64,000 nt of DNA from JANQFV01 sp964468185 (GTDB lineage Bacteria > Planctomycetota > Phycisphaerae > UBA1845 > Fen-1342), in NCBI GenBank assembly GCA_964468185.1, contig CAYXTR010000013.1, positions 72,230 through 136,229 of the forward strand, read 5' to 3'. The notes beneath the pieces were generated by a model. That model was not told the origin of the DNA, searched no databases, and worked only from the letters and a program-made list of their open reading frames with translations. Each line of letters opens with the position of its first letter. Position 1 is the stretch's first letter. Made by a program: the position numbers and the translations under genes. Positions 44,824 through 54,311 of this stretch are shown in pieces.

Positions 44824-45750
44824 ATGCGCGTCGTGGGAGTCTCACCATATGAGCACAAGCCCGTCCTGCTCGAACCGGTGCTCGAGCATCTCAACCCCCA
44901 ACCCGGCCACGTGATCCTCGACGGCACCATCGGACTGGGCGGGCACGCGGTGGCATTACTCCCGCGCATTCTGCCCGACGGCCGCTATATCGGCCTCGAT
45001 GTCGACGAGCAAATGGTCGAGATCGCACGCCAGCGCCTCGTCGAAATCGCCCCACAAAACGTTGACCTGTTCAAGGCCAGCTACGTCGATTTTCCGGAGG
45101 CCCTCGGACGGCTGAACGTCTCGAAGGTGGATCACATGTTCCTCGATCTCGGCGTGAATTCGGCCCAGCTCGACGACCCGCAGCGCGGCTTCTCCTTTGA
45201 CCAGGAAGGCCCCCTCGACATGCGTTTTGATCAGAGCGCGGGCACCCCCGCTATCGACCTCGTCAACGCACTCTCCGAGAAAGAACTCGCCGACCTGTTC
45301 TATTTCAACGCGCAGGAAACCGGCAGCCGCAAGATCGCCAAGCGCATCTGCCAGGTCCGCCACACCGGCCGCATTACAACCACACGTGCGCTCTCCGAAG
45401 CCGTGTGCTCGGCTTTTGGCGGCCCCCGCGGGCTGAGACCCGGCAAGATCCACCCGGCCACCCGCGTCTTCCAGGCCCTGCGCATCGCCGTCAATCAGGA
45501 ACTCGACAATCTCCGTGCCTTTCTCGAACGCGTGATCACGCACCTGCGCGTCGGCGGCCGACTGGCCGTGATCAGCTTCCACAGTCTCGAGGACGGCCTG
45601 GCAAAGCAATACCTCCGCGAGGCGAAAAAGGCGGGCACCATGCGCGAACTCACCCGCCGCCCCATTATCGCCGAGCCCGCAGAACGCGAAGCCAATCCCC
45701 GCAGCCGCAGCGCCAAGCTGCGCGTCGCGGAACGGACGGAAACAAGTTAG
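44824..45750 (+). CDS. rsmH: 16S rRNA (cytosine-1402-N4)-methyltransferase
   Basis: Methylates C1402 of 16S rRNA using S-adenosylmethionine; also known as MraW. YEHKPVLLEPVLEHLNPQ opens the protein, then the SAM-binding DGTIGLGGHAVALL and GLDVDEQMVEIA, MFLDLGVNSAQLDDPQRGFSF, RMDMRFD-type LDMRFDQS, and near the C-terminus VISFHSLEDGLAKQYL. Length 308 aa is normal. It follows the structured spacer and precedes the LysM gene by 26 nt. Confidence 0.96.
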   Translation: MRVVGVSPYEHKPVLLEPVLEHLNPQPGHVILDGTIGLGGHAVALLPRILPDGRYIGLDVDEQMVEIARQRLVEIAPQNVDLFKASYVDFPEALGRLNVSKVDHMFLDLGVNSAQLDDPQRGFSFDQEGPLDMRFDQSAGTPAIDLVNALSEKELADLFYFNAQETGSRKIAKRICQVRHTGRITTTRALSEAVCSAFGGPRGLRPGKIHPATRVFQALRIAVNQELDNLRAFLERVITHLRVGGRLAVISFHSLEDGLAKQYLREAKKAGTMRELTRRPIIAEPAEREANPRSRSAKLRVAERTETS

Positions 45751-45776
45751 GCCCCCTGGCACGCAAGGAGGCGGCT

Positions 45777-46685
45777 ATGGCACTGAACGTCAAGGCAGCA
45801 ATGATGATCTGCATGGCCTTCATCGGCGGCGCTTGCTGGATCATCCAGCAGATCGAAGCCCCGCGGGTCGAACTGGTCTCTCCACTCATGGCACGTCCCG
45901 CTCGCACCGCTGCTTCCGAAGCAACGTCTCCAACGCCGCGGGTGCTGGGTGAGGTGGCGCATCGTCGCACGCTGGCACAACGCTTCGCCCGCCCCAGCGC
46001 CGTCGACCAGAGCATGCAGGCCAGCGCTCAGCCGCGCGCCACGCTCGCGCTGCACCAGCCGGCGATCAGCAGTGACCACCGCACGCCCTCCGCCCTGCTA
46101 CCGGCCAAACTACGTGGTCCCACCGGCTGGGAAGATGAACCGGCAGACACGGCCCTCGCCGACGCCGGCACCGGCATCATGACCGAGCCGGCACCGCCAA
46201 AGTCTGAATCCGACGGTCCGGCGACCGCTGATGCAACAATCCCGGCCACCAGCACACGCTACACCGTAGCTCGCGGCGACACCCTCTGGACCATCATCCA
46301 CCGCACCTACGGGACCAGCAACGACCGGTTGATTCGCCTCGTCATCGATGCCAACCCGCATTTGCGAAGCCGCAAGAACCGCATTCTCGTGGGCGAAGAG
46401 TTGGTGTTGCCCCCGCAGCGCGAAATCACCCTCGCCCTTACCGATGACACACGCGGCACGGCACAGGTCCGTTTCGCCTCATCCACGGCCACCGCAGAAC
46501 CCGAACAGTTTCGCTGGTATACGATTCGCCGAAACGATACGCTGGCCAGCATCGCCCGGCGATTCCTGAACGACCACCGCCGGTGGCATGAAATCGTCGA
46601 GGTCAATGAGAAGATCGACCCGCACAAGATCTTCCCCGGTATGAAGATCAAGTTGCCCGTGGTCGGTGTCGTGATGGCCGGTTGA
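45777..46685 (+). CDS. membrane-anchored protein with two LysM domains, in the dcw cluster
   Basis: A 302-aa protein with an N-terminal transmembrane helix (KAAMMICMAFIGGACWII, residues 6-23), a linker of about 135 residues rich in Ala, Thr and Pro, and two LysM peptidoglycan-binding domains: RYTVARGDTLWTIIHRTYG at 161-212 and RWYTIRRNDTLASIARRFL at 246-294. ATG at 45777 is 5 nt after AAGGAGG, which rules out the longer frame through rsmH. It sits between rsmH and the ftsL-like gene, a position where no LysM gene is found in the classical cluster, so a role at the septum or in wall synthesis is likely by context. Confidence 0.85.
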   Translation: MALNVKAAMMICMAFIGGACWIIQQIEAPRVELVSPLMARPARTAASEATSPTPRVLGEVAHRRTLAQRFARPSAVDQSMQASAQPRATLALHQPAISSDHRTPSALLPAKLRGPTGWEDEPADTALADAGTGIMTEPAPPKSESDGPATADATIPATSTRYTVARGDTLWTIIHRTYGTSNDRLIRLVIDANPHLRSRKNRILVGEELVLPPQREITLALTDDTRGTAQVRFASSTATAEPEQFRWYTIRRNDTLASIARRFLNDHRRWHEIVEVNEKIDPHKIFPGMKIKLPVVGVVMAG

Positions 46686-46742
46686 GCGACGTCTCCCCTC
46701 GTGTCAGCAGCGCGGGCCCGCTCGCCGCGCCCGGTTGTGAGC

Positions 46743-47012
46743 ATGACGCTGATGCGAATGATCGCGGTTTTGCTATTATGGCTGGCGGTGCTGCTGGCGG
46801 TGGTGGTGTTGCGCTCCGAAACAACGCGTCTGCACTACGAAATCGCCAGCCAGCAGCAGCAGGCGGACAACATCCGCCACACCCTGCGCCAGGCCGAGCT
46901 CGAGCTCGCCCGCCTGCGCAACCCCATGCTGCTCCGCCAGCGCGTCGAAAACGCCCTCCGCCAATACACGGAGGATGCCCAGGAGGATGATCCGGCCCCC
47001 GCTCCCGATTGA
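46743..47012 (+). CDS. FtsL-like cell division protein
   Basis: An 89-aa bitopic protein: a strong transmembrane helix (MIAVLLLWLAVLLAVVVL) followed by a periplasmic coiled coil (RLHYEIASQQQQADNIRHTLRQAELELARL) and RNPMLLRQRVENAL, where FtsL/DivIC proteins have a similar short motif after the zipper. Its place between rsmH and ftsI is the canonical ftsL place, and FtsL is poorly conserved in sequence, so the call rests on topology and position. GTG at 46701 would add 14 basic residues. ftsI follows after 30 nt. Confidence 0.75.
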   Translation: MTLMRMIAVLLLWLAVLLAVVVLRSETTRLHYEIASQQQQADNIRHTLRQAELELARLRNPMLLRQRVENALRQYTEDAQEDDPAPAPD

Positions 47013-47042
47013 GCCGGACGCCGTGCACACGGAGGTGCAAAC

Positions 47043-48827
47043 ATGTTGCGGATCAGTGCAGCTCTCCTCGCCGGAGTCGGCCTGCTTCTCGTCGGCGGCG
47101 CCGCCCGCTTGGCCTACATCGCGTCCAACGAGGGCCAGGACCTTCGCCAGCGCGCCATTCGCCAACAAAACGTCACGATCACAATCCCCGCCCTCCGCGG
47201 CGAGATCCTCGACACCCGCGGCCGCGTACTGGCCGGCACCGTACGGCGGCCCTCCATCTACGTCGATCCCGCGCTCGTTCGCGATGCCCGCTACGCCGCC
47301 CACAGCATCGCTCCGGTCCTTGGTTGGCGACCCGAGCGCCTCATGCAGCTCATCAACGCCGACCCCGAATCACGCTTCGTCTGGGTCGAGCGCCGTGTCT
47401 CCGACGACCTGTTCGCTGCCTTCAGGCAAGTCGTCTCGGCGCGCAGTCTGCGCGCGTTCGGCGTGCAGTGGGAATCGGAGCGCATCTATCCCCATGAGGG
47501 CCTCGCCCCCCACGTCCTGGGCTTCGCCGGCATCGATACCCAGGGCCTCGCCGGCATCGAGTTCATCCATGACGAGCGCCTCACCGGTACGGCCGCCGAG
47601 CGCACCGTCACCGTCGATGTCCGTCGTCGCCGCATCCACTCGAAAGCCGCCGACTTCGAAATGACGCGTGCCGGCGCCACCATCGTGCTGACCATCGACG
47701 CGTATATCCAGGAAGCTGCCCAGCGGGCCCTCACCGCCGCCGTCGAAAAGCACAATGCCGAGTGGGGCTGCGCCGTGGTGCTCGATCCGCAATCGGGCGA
47801 AGTGCTCGCCATGGCTTCCGTCCCCGACTTCAACCCCGCGCGACCGTTGCCTCCCGATTTCAACGCGTGGACCGAAGCCAAACGCCGCAACCACTGGGAG
47901 GAACTGCGCAACCGTGCCGTCACCGATTCCTACGAGCCCGGCAGCATCTTCAAACCCTTCATCGCCGCCGCCGCCCTCAACGACGAGCTCGTCCACATCG
48001 ATCAGGTATTCGCCATCAACGGTCCGGCCCATACGTTCGGCCGCAGCCGCGTCATCCACGACACCCACGCCTACGACGTGCTGCCGCTCCATCGCATCGT
48101 CAGCAAGTCCAGCAACATCGGTATGGGCCTGGTAGGCGACATCTGCGGCAACCAGCGGCTCCACGACTACGTTTGCAACTACGGCTTCGGTCAGCGCACC
48201 GGCATCAGCCTCCCCGGCGAACAACCCGGCCAGGTCCACGAACTCGACGACTGGACGTCGTACTCCACCCAGTCGATCCCCATTGGTCAGGAAATCGCCG
48301 TCACGCCGATCCAGATCGTGACCGCCTTCAGCACCTTCTGCAATGGCGGCCGACTCCTGAAGCCGCGCGTCGTGCGCGGCATCATCGACCCGTCCGGCCA
48401 GACGATCTGGGACAACTCCGCACCCGTCATGGTCCGGCAGGTATTGCGGCCAGAGGTCGCACAGCGTTTCCGCCACCGAGCGCTGGTCGAGACCGTCCTC
48501 GACGGAACCGGCAAGGCGGCCGCCCTTGATGACTATCAGGCCTTCGGCAAGACCGGCACCGCCCAGATTGCCCGCGCTGACGGCCGCGGCTACGAACCGG
48601 GTGCCTACGTGGGGTCCTTCGTTGGTGGCGCACCCGCGTCGCATCCGCGCGCCGTCGTCCTCGTCTCGATCTACCGCCCACGCAAGGACGGCTACTACGG
48701 CGGTGTCGTTGCGGCGCCCGTCGTCAAGCAGATTCTGGCCGCAACCCTGAAGTACATGCGCGTGCCATCAGAGCTGACCGAAAGCGAAGATGAGGTCGTC
48801 TGGCAGACGTGCAGCGGACGTAGCTGA
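47043..48827 (+). CDS. ftsI: septal peptidoglycan transpeptidase FtsI (class B PBP)
   Basis: Cross-links septal peptidoglycan. A 594-aa class B penicillin-binding protein with an N-terminal membrane anchor (ISAALLAGVGLLLVGGAARLAYI), a pedestal domain with IPALRGEILDTRGRVLA, and a transpeptidase domain with catalytic Ser301 in PGSIFKPF (SxxK), S356-x-N358 in SKSSNIGM and Lys503 in FGKTGTAQ. The start at 47043 follows GGAGG. Genes next to it (ftsL-like, murE) and the absence of a PASTA domain support FtsI. Confidence 0.95.
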   Translation: MLRISAALLAGVGLLLVGGAARLAYIASNEGQDLRQRAIRQQNVTITIPALRGEILDTRGRVLAGTVRRPSIYVDPALVRDARYAAHSIAPVLGWRPERLMQLINADPESRFVWVERRVSDDLFAAFRQVVSARSLRAFGVQWESERIYPHEGLAPHVLGFAGIDTQGLAGIEFIHDERLTGTAAERTVTVDVRRRRIHSKAADFEMTRAGATIVLTIDAYIQEAAQRALTAAVEKHNAEWGCAVVLDPQSGEVLAMASVPDFNPARPLPPDFNAWTEAKRRNHWEELRNRAVTDSYEPGSIFKPFIAAAALNDELVHIDQVFAINGPAHTFGRSRVIHDTHAYDVLPLHRIVSKSSNIGMGLVGDICGNQRLHDYVCNYGFGQRTGISLPGEQPGQVHELDDWTSYSTQSIPIGQEIAVTPIQIVTAFSTFCNGGRLLKPRVVRGIIDPSGQTIWDNSAPVMVRQVLRPEVAQRFRHRALVETVLDGTGKAAALDDYQAFGKTGTAQIARADGRGYEPGAYVGSFVGGAPASHPRAVVLVSIYRPRKDGYYGGVVAAPVVKQILAATLKYMRVPSELTESEDEVVWQTCSGRS

Positions 48828-48850
48828 CCCATCCGGGAGGATGAAGCAAC

Positions 48851-50401
48851 ATGGTCATTGCCGGCCAGAGTACAATTGCAGGGGTCGCATCCGAGGTTGT
48901 CATGCGCCGCTTGAATGAACTGCTACATGGCATCGCTCCCGACGACGTGCTCGCCACCCGCGGCCAGCGCGCCGTCGCCGGCGTGTTCGACGATTCACGC
49001 CGCGTTCAGCCCGGCGGTATCTTCGTCGCTGTCCGTGGTACCAGCGTCGACGGCCGTCAGTACGTCGCCGACGCCATCCAGCGCGGTGCCCGCGTGATCC
49101 TCGGCGAAGACCTCCCCCCGAACGACCGCGCCCTCATCGTCAACGTCCCCGACGCCCGCGCCGCCCTCACCACCCTGGCCCTCCGCTGGCACGGCCTCGC
49201 TGACGATGGCTGCCGCGGCCTGCAGCTCGTTGGCGTAACAGGCACCAACGGCAAAAGCACCACCGCCTTCATGACCCGCGCGATTCTACGCGCCGCCGGC
49301 ATCAAGTGCGGCCTGCTCGGCACCATGCACTACGACCTCTGTGGCCGCAGCGTCACCGCTGGCATGACCACGCCCGGCCCGCTCGAACTCGCCGCCTACG
49401 TCCGCGAATGCGCCGACGCCGGCGCGGGTGCCGCGGTCATGGAAGTCTCCAGCCACGCCCTCGACCAGAAACGCACCGCCGGCCTGCACTTCACCGCCGC
49501 CGCATTCACCAATCTCACCGGCGACCACCTCGACTATCACGGCACGTTCGAGAATTACCGCGCCGCGAAGGCCTGCCTGTTCACCGAGCTTGCCCCCGAT
49601 GCCGTCGCCGTCGTCAATGCCGACGATCCGCACCATGCGGAAATGATCGGCGAATGCCCGGCACACATCGTGCGTTACGCGCTCGACGCCGACGCCGACC
49701 TTCACGCCCGCATCGTCCGTAGCACAAGCGAAGGCACCGTCTACCGCATGATGCTCGACGGCACTGAGCTCGTCCTTGAAAACGCCATCGTGGGCCGCCA
49801 CAACGTCTACAACGCCCTCGCCGCCGCCGGCCTGGCTCGCGCACTCGATATATCCCCTGACGCCATTCAGCGCGGTCTCACAACCGTCCGCAACATCCCC
49901 GGCCGGTTGCAACGCGTACCCTGCCTGAGCAGTGCCGACGTCTTCGTCGATTACGCCCACACCGACGACGCCCTCCGCAACGTCCTCAGCGTCCTGCGGC
50001 CACTCGCCCGCAAGCGCCTGCTCGTCGTCTTCGGCTGTGGCGGCGACCGCGACCGCACCAAACGCCCGCGCATGGCTCACGCCGTCGCCGAGTTCGCCGA
50101 TGCCATCGTCGTCACGAGCGACAACCCGCGCACCGAAGACCCGCAGGCCATCATCGACGATATTCTCTCCGGCTTCGACGCCAGCCAACGCCAGAATGTC
50201 ACCGTCGAGCCCGATCGGGCACGGGCGATCAAGCATGCCCTCGATGGCGCCGCCGAAGGTGACGTTGTCCTCATCGCCGGCAAGGGCCACGAGGACTACC
50301 AGATCGTCGGCACTCAGCGCATCCACTTCGATGACATCGAGGTCGCTATTCAGGCCGCCGCCGAACTTCAGACCACCAGCTCCGGAGACGCACCGCAGTG
50401 A
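48851..50401 (+). CDS. murE: UDP-MurNAc-L-Ala-D-Glu:meso-diaminopimelate ligase
   Basis: Adds the third amino acid of the peptidoglycan stem peptide. ATP-binding motif GVTGTNGKSTTAFM; AVMEVSSHALDQKRTAGLHF; and DNPR at residues 424-427 in SDNPRTEDP, the mark of meso-diaminopimelate (not lysine) specificity. Length 516 aa is slightly longer than usual because of a short N-terminal extension; ATG at 48902 (MRRLNELLHG) would give 499 aa and looks more like the family, whereas 48851 has a GGGAGG at a suitable distance. It overlaps murF by 4 nt. Confidence 0.95.
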   Translation: MVIAGQSTIAGVASEVVMRRLNELLHGIAPDDVLATRGQRAVAGVFDDSRRVQPGGIFVAVRGTSVDGRQYVADAIQRGARVILGEDLPPNDRALIVNVPDARAALTTLALRWHGLADDGCRGLQLVGVTGTNGKSTTAFMTRAILRAAGIKCGLLGTMHYDLCGRSVTAGMTTPGPLELAAYVRECADAGAGAAVMEVSSHALDQKRTAGLHFTAAAFTNLTGDHLDYHGTFENYRAAKACLFTELAPDAVAVVNADDPHHAEMIGECPAHIVRYALDADADLHARIVRSTSEGTVYRMMLDGTELVLENAIVGRHNVYNALAAAGLARALDISPDAIQRGLTTVRNIPGRLQRVPCLSSADVFVDYAHTDDALRNVLSVLRPLARKRLLVVFGCGGDRDRTKRPRMAHAVAEFADAIVVTSDNPRTEDPQAIIDDILSGFDASQRQNVTVEPDRARAIKHALDGAAEGDVVLIAGKGHEDYQIVGTQRIHFDDIEVAIQAAAELQTTSSGDAPQ

Positions 50402-51822
50402 TCAGGCTGACCCTCGGCGAGATTGTACAGGCCATGGAGGCCCGCCCTTGGGGCCGGCTCGCCACCGTCAGCGTTGGCGGCGTCTCGACCGATTCGCGCA
50501 CGGTCACGCCCAATGATCTCTTCTTCGCTATTCGCGGCCCCCGCTTCGACGGCCACGATTTCGTCCCCGACGCCTTGCAGCGCGGCGCCATAGCCGCCGT
50601 CGTCGCCAGCAGCCGCGCTCACGCTGTTGCCGACAGCATCGCACACAGCGACCTCAATCTGCCAACAACCAGCGTCCTTATCGAAGTTCCCGACACGGTC
50701 CAGGCGCTCGGACGCCTCGGGGCGTTTCACCGCCAGCAACTCGCCGCCGATGTCATCGCCGTCGTTGGCAGCAATGGCAAAACCACCACCAAGGCGATGA
50801 TCCATCACATTCTCAGTGCCCGCCGCAAAGGCCGCGCCTCACCCCGCAGCTTCAACAACAACATCGGCGTCCCCCTCACGCTCTTGTCGGCCGAGCAGGG
50901 CGACGAGTACCTCGTCGTGGAGATCGGCACCAACGCCCCCGGCGAAATCGCCGCCCTCGGCGCCATCGTCGAGCCCGACATGGCCGTCCTCACGTCCATC
51001 GGCGAGGAACATCTGGAAGGTCTCGGCAGCCTTGCCGGCGTGGCCGCCGAGGAGTGTGCCATCTTCTCCCACGTCCGTCCCAGCGGCTTTGTCGCGGTCA
51101 ATACCGAAACACCTCAGGTCAGAAACTACCTGCCCGAAACCGGCCTGACCGTAACCACCTTCGGCCGCGATCCCGCCGCCGACGTCCGCCTCACCGAGCC
51201 CGAATACGAAAAACCCTGGCTGCGTTTCAAGCTCAACGAACGCTTCCCCTTCCGCCTCCGCCTCGCCGGGGGCCACAATGCCGTCAACGCCGCCGCGGCG
51301 GTCACCATCGCCCGCCGCTTCGGCTTCGGCTACGACGAGGCCGCCGTCCGCCTCGAGTCATTCGTCACGCCGCCCATGCGCAACGAAGTCCTCGAACTGG
51401 GCGGCGTCACCATCATCAACGATTCATACAACGCCAATCCCCAAAGCGCTGCCGCCGCCCTCGACGTCCTCGAGCAAATGCCCTGCCACGGCAAACGGGT
51501 CGTCGTTTTCGGCGAGATGCGCGAACTCGGCAGCCAGGCCGGCGACCTCCATCGCAAGGTCGCCGAACGTCTCCGCGAATCCGGCGTTGATCGCGTGCTC
51601 CTGATCGGCCCCGCGACCGACGTTATGCACCACGAACTGGCCAGCACCGGCCTCTTCGGACCCAAAGTGGAACGTTGCACCGACGTCGACGACTGCCTGC
51701 CAAAACTCGCCCGCGCCGTCGCGCCGGGCGACGTGGTCTTGCTCAAAGCGTCACGCGCCGTCGGTCTCGAACGCCTGGTCGAACCTCTTCGCGAAACCCT
51801 TCTGAAGCGGGACGTCTCCTGA
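50398..51822 (+). CDS. murF: UDP-MurNAc-tripeptide:D-Ala-D-Ala ligase
   Basis: Adds D-Ala-D-Ala to complete the UDP-MurNAc-pentapeptide. The 474-aa protein has the Mur ligase ATP motif AVVGSNGKTTTKAM, EIGTNAPGEIAAL, and GGHNAVNAAAAVTIARRFG, then INDSYNANPQSAAAALDVL, all typical of MurF. It starts with GTG at 50398 within the murE stop (GTGA), so the pair is coupled, and mraY follows 3 nt after the stop. Confidence 0.95.
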   Translation: MIRLTLGEIVQAMEARPWGRLATVSVGGVSTDSRTVTPNDLFFAIRGPRFDGHDFVPDALQRGAIAAVVASSRAHAVADSIAHSDLNLPTTSVLIEVPDTVQALGRLGAFHRQQLAADVIAVVGSNGKTTTKAMIHHILSARRKGRASPRSFNNNIGVPLTLLSAEQGDEYLVVEIGTNAPGEIAALGAIVEPDMAVLTSIGEEHLEGLGSLAGVAAEECAIFSHVRPSGFVAVNTETPQVRNYLPETGLTVTTFGRDPAADVRLTEPEYEKPWLRFKLNERFPFRLRLAGGHNAVNAAAAVTIARRFGFGYDEAAVRLESFVTPPMRNEVLELGGVTIINDSYNANPQSAAAALDVLEQMPCHGKRVVVFGEMRELGSQAGDLHRKVAERLRESGVDRVLLIGPATDVMHHELASTGLFGPKVERCTDVDDCLPKLARAVAPGDVVLLKASRAVGLERLVEPLRETLLKRDVS

Positions 51823-51825
51823 GCC

Positions 51826-52980
51826 ATGCTGTACCACTTCTTCTACTGGCTGACCGAAGGCAACACCAACTACGCCTACGGCTCCGCGTGGTTTCGCGCC
51901 ATCGTCGCCGTTCTACTGGCCTTCGCAATCGTCTGGGCCTGCGGTCCCTACACCATCCGCAAACTCATCGAGCTCAAAATCGGCGATCGTCCCGACTTTG
52001 ACCACGAAGCCCTCAACCGCGCGACCCAGGACAAGACCAACACGCCCACGATGGGTGGCATCCTCATCAGCATCGCCATCGGACTCACCGTCCTCACGCT
52101 CGCCAATCTCCAGAACTTCTATATCATCCTCGGCCTCTTCTGCCTGGTCTGGCTCAGCGTCCTCGGCGGCATCGACGACTGGCTCAAACTCACCGCCGGC
52201 CGCCGCAGCGGTACCCGCGACGGCCTCCGCATGTGGGAGAAACTCGTCTTCCAACTTGCCCTCGGCCTCCTGCTCGCCATCTTCATCCACCGCACCGGCG
52301 AAACCAACGTCTTTCGCGCACGCTGGGGCGAAGACCTCGACGCCCACTACCTCATCCACTACAACGTCCTGAACATCCCTTTCTACAAATACGCCATCAC
52401 CACGCTCAGCGTCCCCGCCTTCTACACCATTACCGTCGTTGTCATCGCCGGCACGTCCAACGCCGTAAACCTCACCGACGGCATGGACGGACTCGCCAGC
52501 GGCTGCATGGCCCTTACCGCCTTCGCGTTCATGGTCCTCGCCATTGTCGTCGGCGAACACACCCTGTCGGTCCGGCTTGGCTTCCCCCAGATCCTCGAAG
52601 CGGAGGAGCTCGCCGTACTATGTGGTGCGGTCCTCGGCGGCTGCCTCGGCTTTCTGTGGTATAACGCCTATCCAGCGCGCGTCTTCATGGGTGACACCGG
52701 TTCACTGCCCCTCGGCGGCCTCATGGGCTACGTGGCCATCGTCACCCGCCTCGAGCTCTGGCTCTTCATCGTCGGTGGCATCTTCGTCATCGAAGCACTC
52801 TCCGTCCTCATCCAGATCTTCTGCTACAAAGCCATGGGCGGCCGCCGCATCTTTCGTTGCGCGCCCCTGCACCACCACTACCACCTGGGCGGACTCACCG
52901 AGACGCAGGTCGTCATGCGCTTCTGGCTCGTCGCCGTCCTGTTTGCTGCCCTGGCACTACTGACGATCAAACTGAGGTAA
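51826..52980 (+). CDS. mraY: phospho-MurNAc-pentapeptide transferase
   Basis: Transfers phospho-MurNAc-pentapeptide to undecaprenyl phosphate, making lipid I. About ten transmembrane helices, 384 aa. Motifs: TPTMGGILI early, the catalytic pair LGGIDDWLK, NAVNLTDGMDGLA, and the C-terminal RCAPLHHHYHLGGLTE with the HHH loop. These match MraY, and the short N-terminal cytoplasmic segment is normal. It is 3 nt after murF and 7 nt before ftsW; murD, usually found between mraY and ftsW, is missing here. Confidence 0.96.
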   Translation: MLYHFFYWLTEGNTNYAYGSAWFRAIVAVLLAFAIVWACGPYTIRKLIELKIGDRPDFDHEALNRATQDKTNTPTMGGILISIAIGLTVLTLANLQNFYIILGLFCLVWLSVLGGIDDWLKLTAGRRSGTRDGLRMWEKLVFQLALGLLLAIFIHRTGETNVFRARWGEDLDAHYLIHYNVLNIPFYKYAITTLSVPAFYTITVVVIAGTSNAVNLTDGMDGLASGCMALTAFAFMVLAIVVGEHTLSVRLGFPQILEAEELAVLCGAVLGGCLGFLWYNAYPARVFMGDTGSLPLGGLMGYVAIVTRLELWLFIVGGIFVIEALSVLIQIFCYKAMGGRRIFRCAPLHHHYHLGGLTETQVVMRFWLVAVLFAALALLTIKLR

Positions 52981-52987
52981 GGCACCG

Positions 52988-54298
52988 ATGTCGCACGCCC
53001 CCATCGCCATCACCGACCTCGACAGCCGCTCCGGACTGCTCGCCGCCACGCGCCTCTACGACCCCGCTGTGCTTTTCATCTGCGGCGTTCTGATGACGCT
53101 CGGCGTTACCATGGTCTACTCCGCCTCCGTGACCGTCGCCGGCGAGCCATTCGACTGGCGCCACTGGTGGGCCTCGCCGCTCCGACAAGGTGCCTTCGCA
53201 CTCCTCGGCTTCCTCGCGATGCTCGTCGCCGCGCATGTTGATTACCACCTGTTCGCCTGGGAGCGCGGCCGCGCCTGGCCCGCCATCGTACTCCTGGCGC
53301 TCGGCATCACCCTCCTGATCGCCGTACTCATCCCTGGCATTGGCCACCACGCGCTCGGGGCCCGCCGCGCGCTGGTCATTCCCGGACTCGGCCTCGGCTT
53401 CCAACCCTCCGAGTTTGCCAAAATCGTCTTGGTCGTATGGCTTGCCGCCGCCCTCACGCGCCCCGTCGGCCGCATCTCTGCCGGACGCAAACGGTTCCCA
53501 CTTCTCGCCAAGCCAGCCGCCCATGGCCCCATCGCATACGCGACAAAACCCGCACCCGACCCGCTCCCGCCCGGCCACATCCGCGACCTCCGCACCGGGT
53601 TCCTCCCAACCGCCGGCGGAGCGCTCCTTCTCATCGGTCTCACCGGCCTCGAAGATTTCGGCACCGCCGCACTCCTCGGCGTCGTTATGGTCGCAATGCT
53701 ACTCGCCGGCGGCGCTCGCCTCACGCACATCGCCAGCATCGCACTGCTGGGCCTGCTCGGTGGTATCGGACTGATCATCATCAAACCCCACCGCATCCAA
53801 CGCATCATTACCTGGTTCACCGCAGATCCAGATCCCGCCGGCGCAGGCTACCAGATCAATCAGGCCCTTCTCGCGATCGGCGCCGGCGGCTGGTTCGGGC
53901 GCGGACTCGGCGCCGGCGTCCAGAAGTACGGCTACCTCCCGCAGGACAATAACGACTTCATCCTCGCCATCGTCTGTGAAGAACTCGGCGTCGTCGGCGG
54001 CATCGCCATCGTCACACTCTTCCTCCTTCTCGCCTGGCGCGGCTGGGCCATCGTACGTAACACCCCCGACCCGTTCGGCCGCCTCCTGGCACTCGGCCTC
54101 ACCCTCACCATCTGCCTCCAGGCAGCCTTCAACGTCGGCGTCGTCACCAACAGCGTCCCCACCAAGGGCATCTCGCTCCCATTCGTCTCCGCCGGCGGCT
54201 CCGGCGTCCTCTTTCTCGGACTCGCCGCCGGTCTCCTCGCCGCCGTCGGCCGCCCACAAGCCTCCACGTCGCGTGGACGGACGCTTTGCATGCCGTGA
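52988..54298 (+). CDS. ftsW: septal peptidoglycan glycosyltransferase FtsW (SEDS)
   Basis: A SEDS-family polymerase that works with FtsI. The 436-aa protein has about ten transmembrane helices and the SEDS motifs GARRALVIPGLGLGFQPSEFAK, QINQALLAIGAGGWFGRGLGAGVQK, LPQDNNDFILAIVCEELG (with the catalytic Asp region) and, near the end, GISLPFVSAGGSG. One cytoplasmic loop (about residues 155-205) is enlarged and rich in Pro and Arg compared with usual FtsW. Last gene of the contiguous run; 86 nt with a promoter separate it from the glycosyltransferase. Confidence 0.93.
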   Translation: MSHAPIAITDLDSRSGLLAATRLYDPAVLFICGVLMTLGVTMVYSASVTVAGEPFDWRHWWASPLRQGAFALLGFLAMLVAAHVDYHLFAWERGRAWPAIVLLALGITLLIAVLIPGIGHHALGARRALVIPGLGLGFQPSEFAKIVLVVWLAAALTRPVGRISAGRKRFPLLAKPAAHGPIAYATKPAPDPLPPGHIRDLRTGFLPTAGGALLLIGLTGLEDFGTAALLGVVMVAMLLAGGARLTHIASIALLGLLGGIGLIIIKPHRIQRIITWFTADPDPAGAGYQINQALLAIGAGGWFGRGLGAGVQKYGYLPQDNNDFILAIVCEELGVVGGIAIVTLFLLLAWRGWAIVRNTPDPFGRLLALGLTLTICLQAAFNVGVVTNSVPTKGISLPFVSAGGSGVLFLGLAAGLLAAVGRPQASTSRGRTLCMP

Positions 54299-54311
54299 CC
54301 GGTTTTTTCCG

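Noticed and set aside
45405..45776. Upstream extension of the LysM gene into rsmH
   Set aside because: The extension overlaps rsmH out of frame, while ATG 45777 has an ideal Shine-Dalgarno and begins a membrane anchor.
47370..48644. 424-codon open frame on the minus strand inside ftsI
   Set aside because: It lies wholly antisense to a gene with all catalytic motifs, and its translation is low-complexity Gly/Val/Asp text typical of the shadow of a GC-rich gene.
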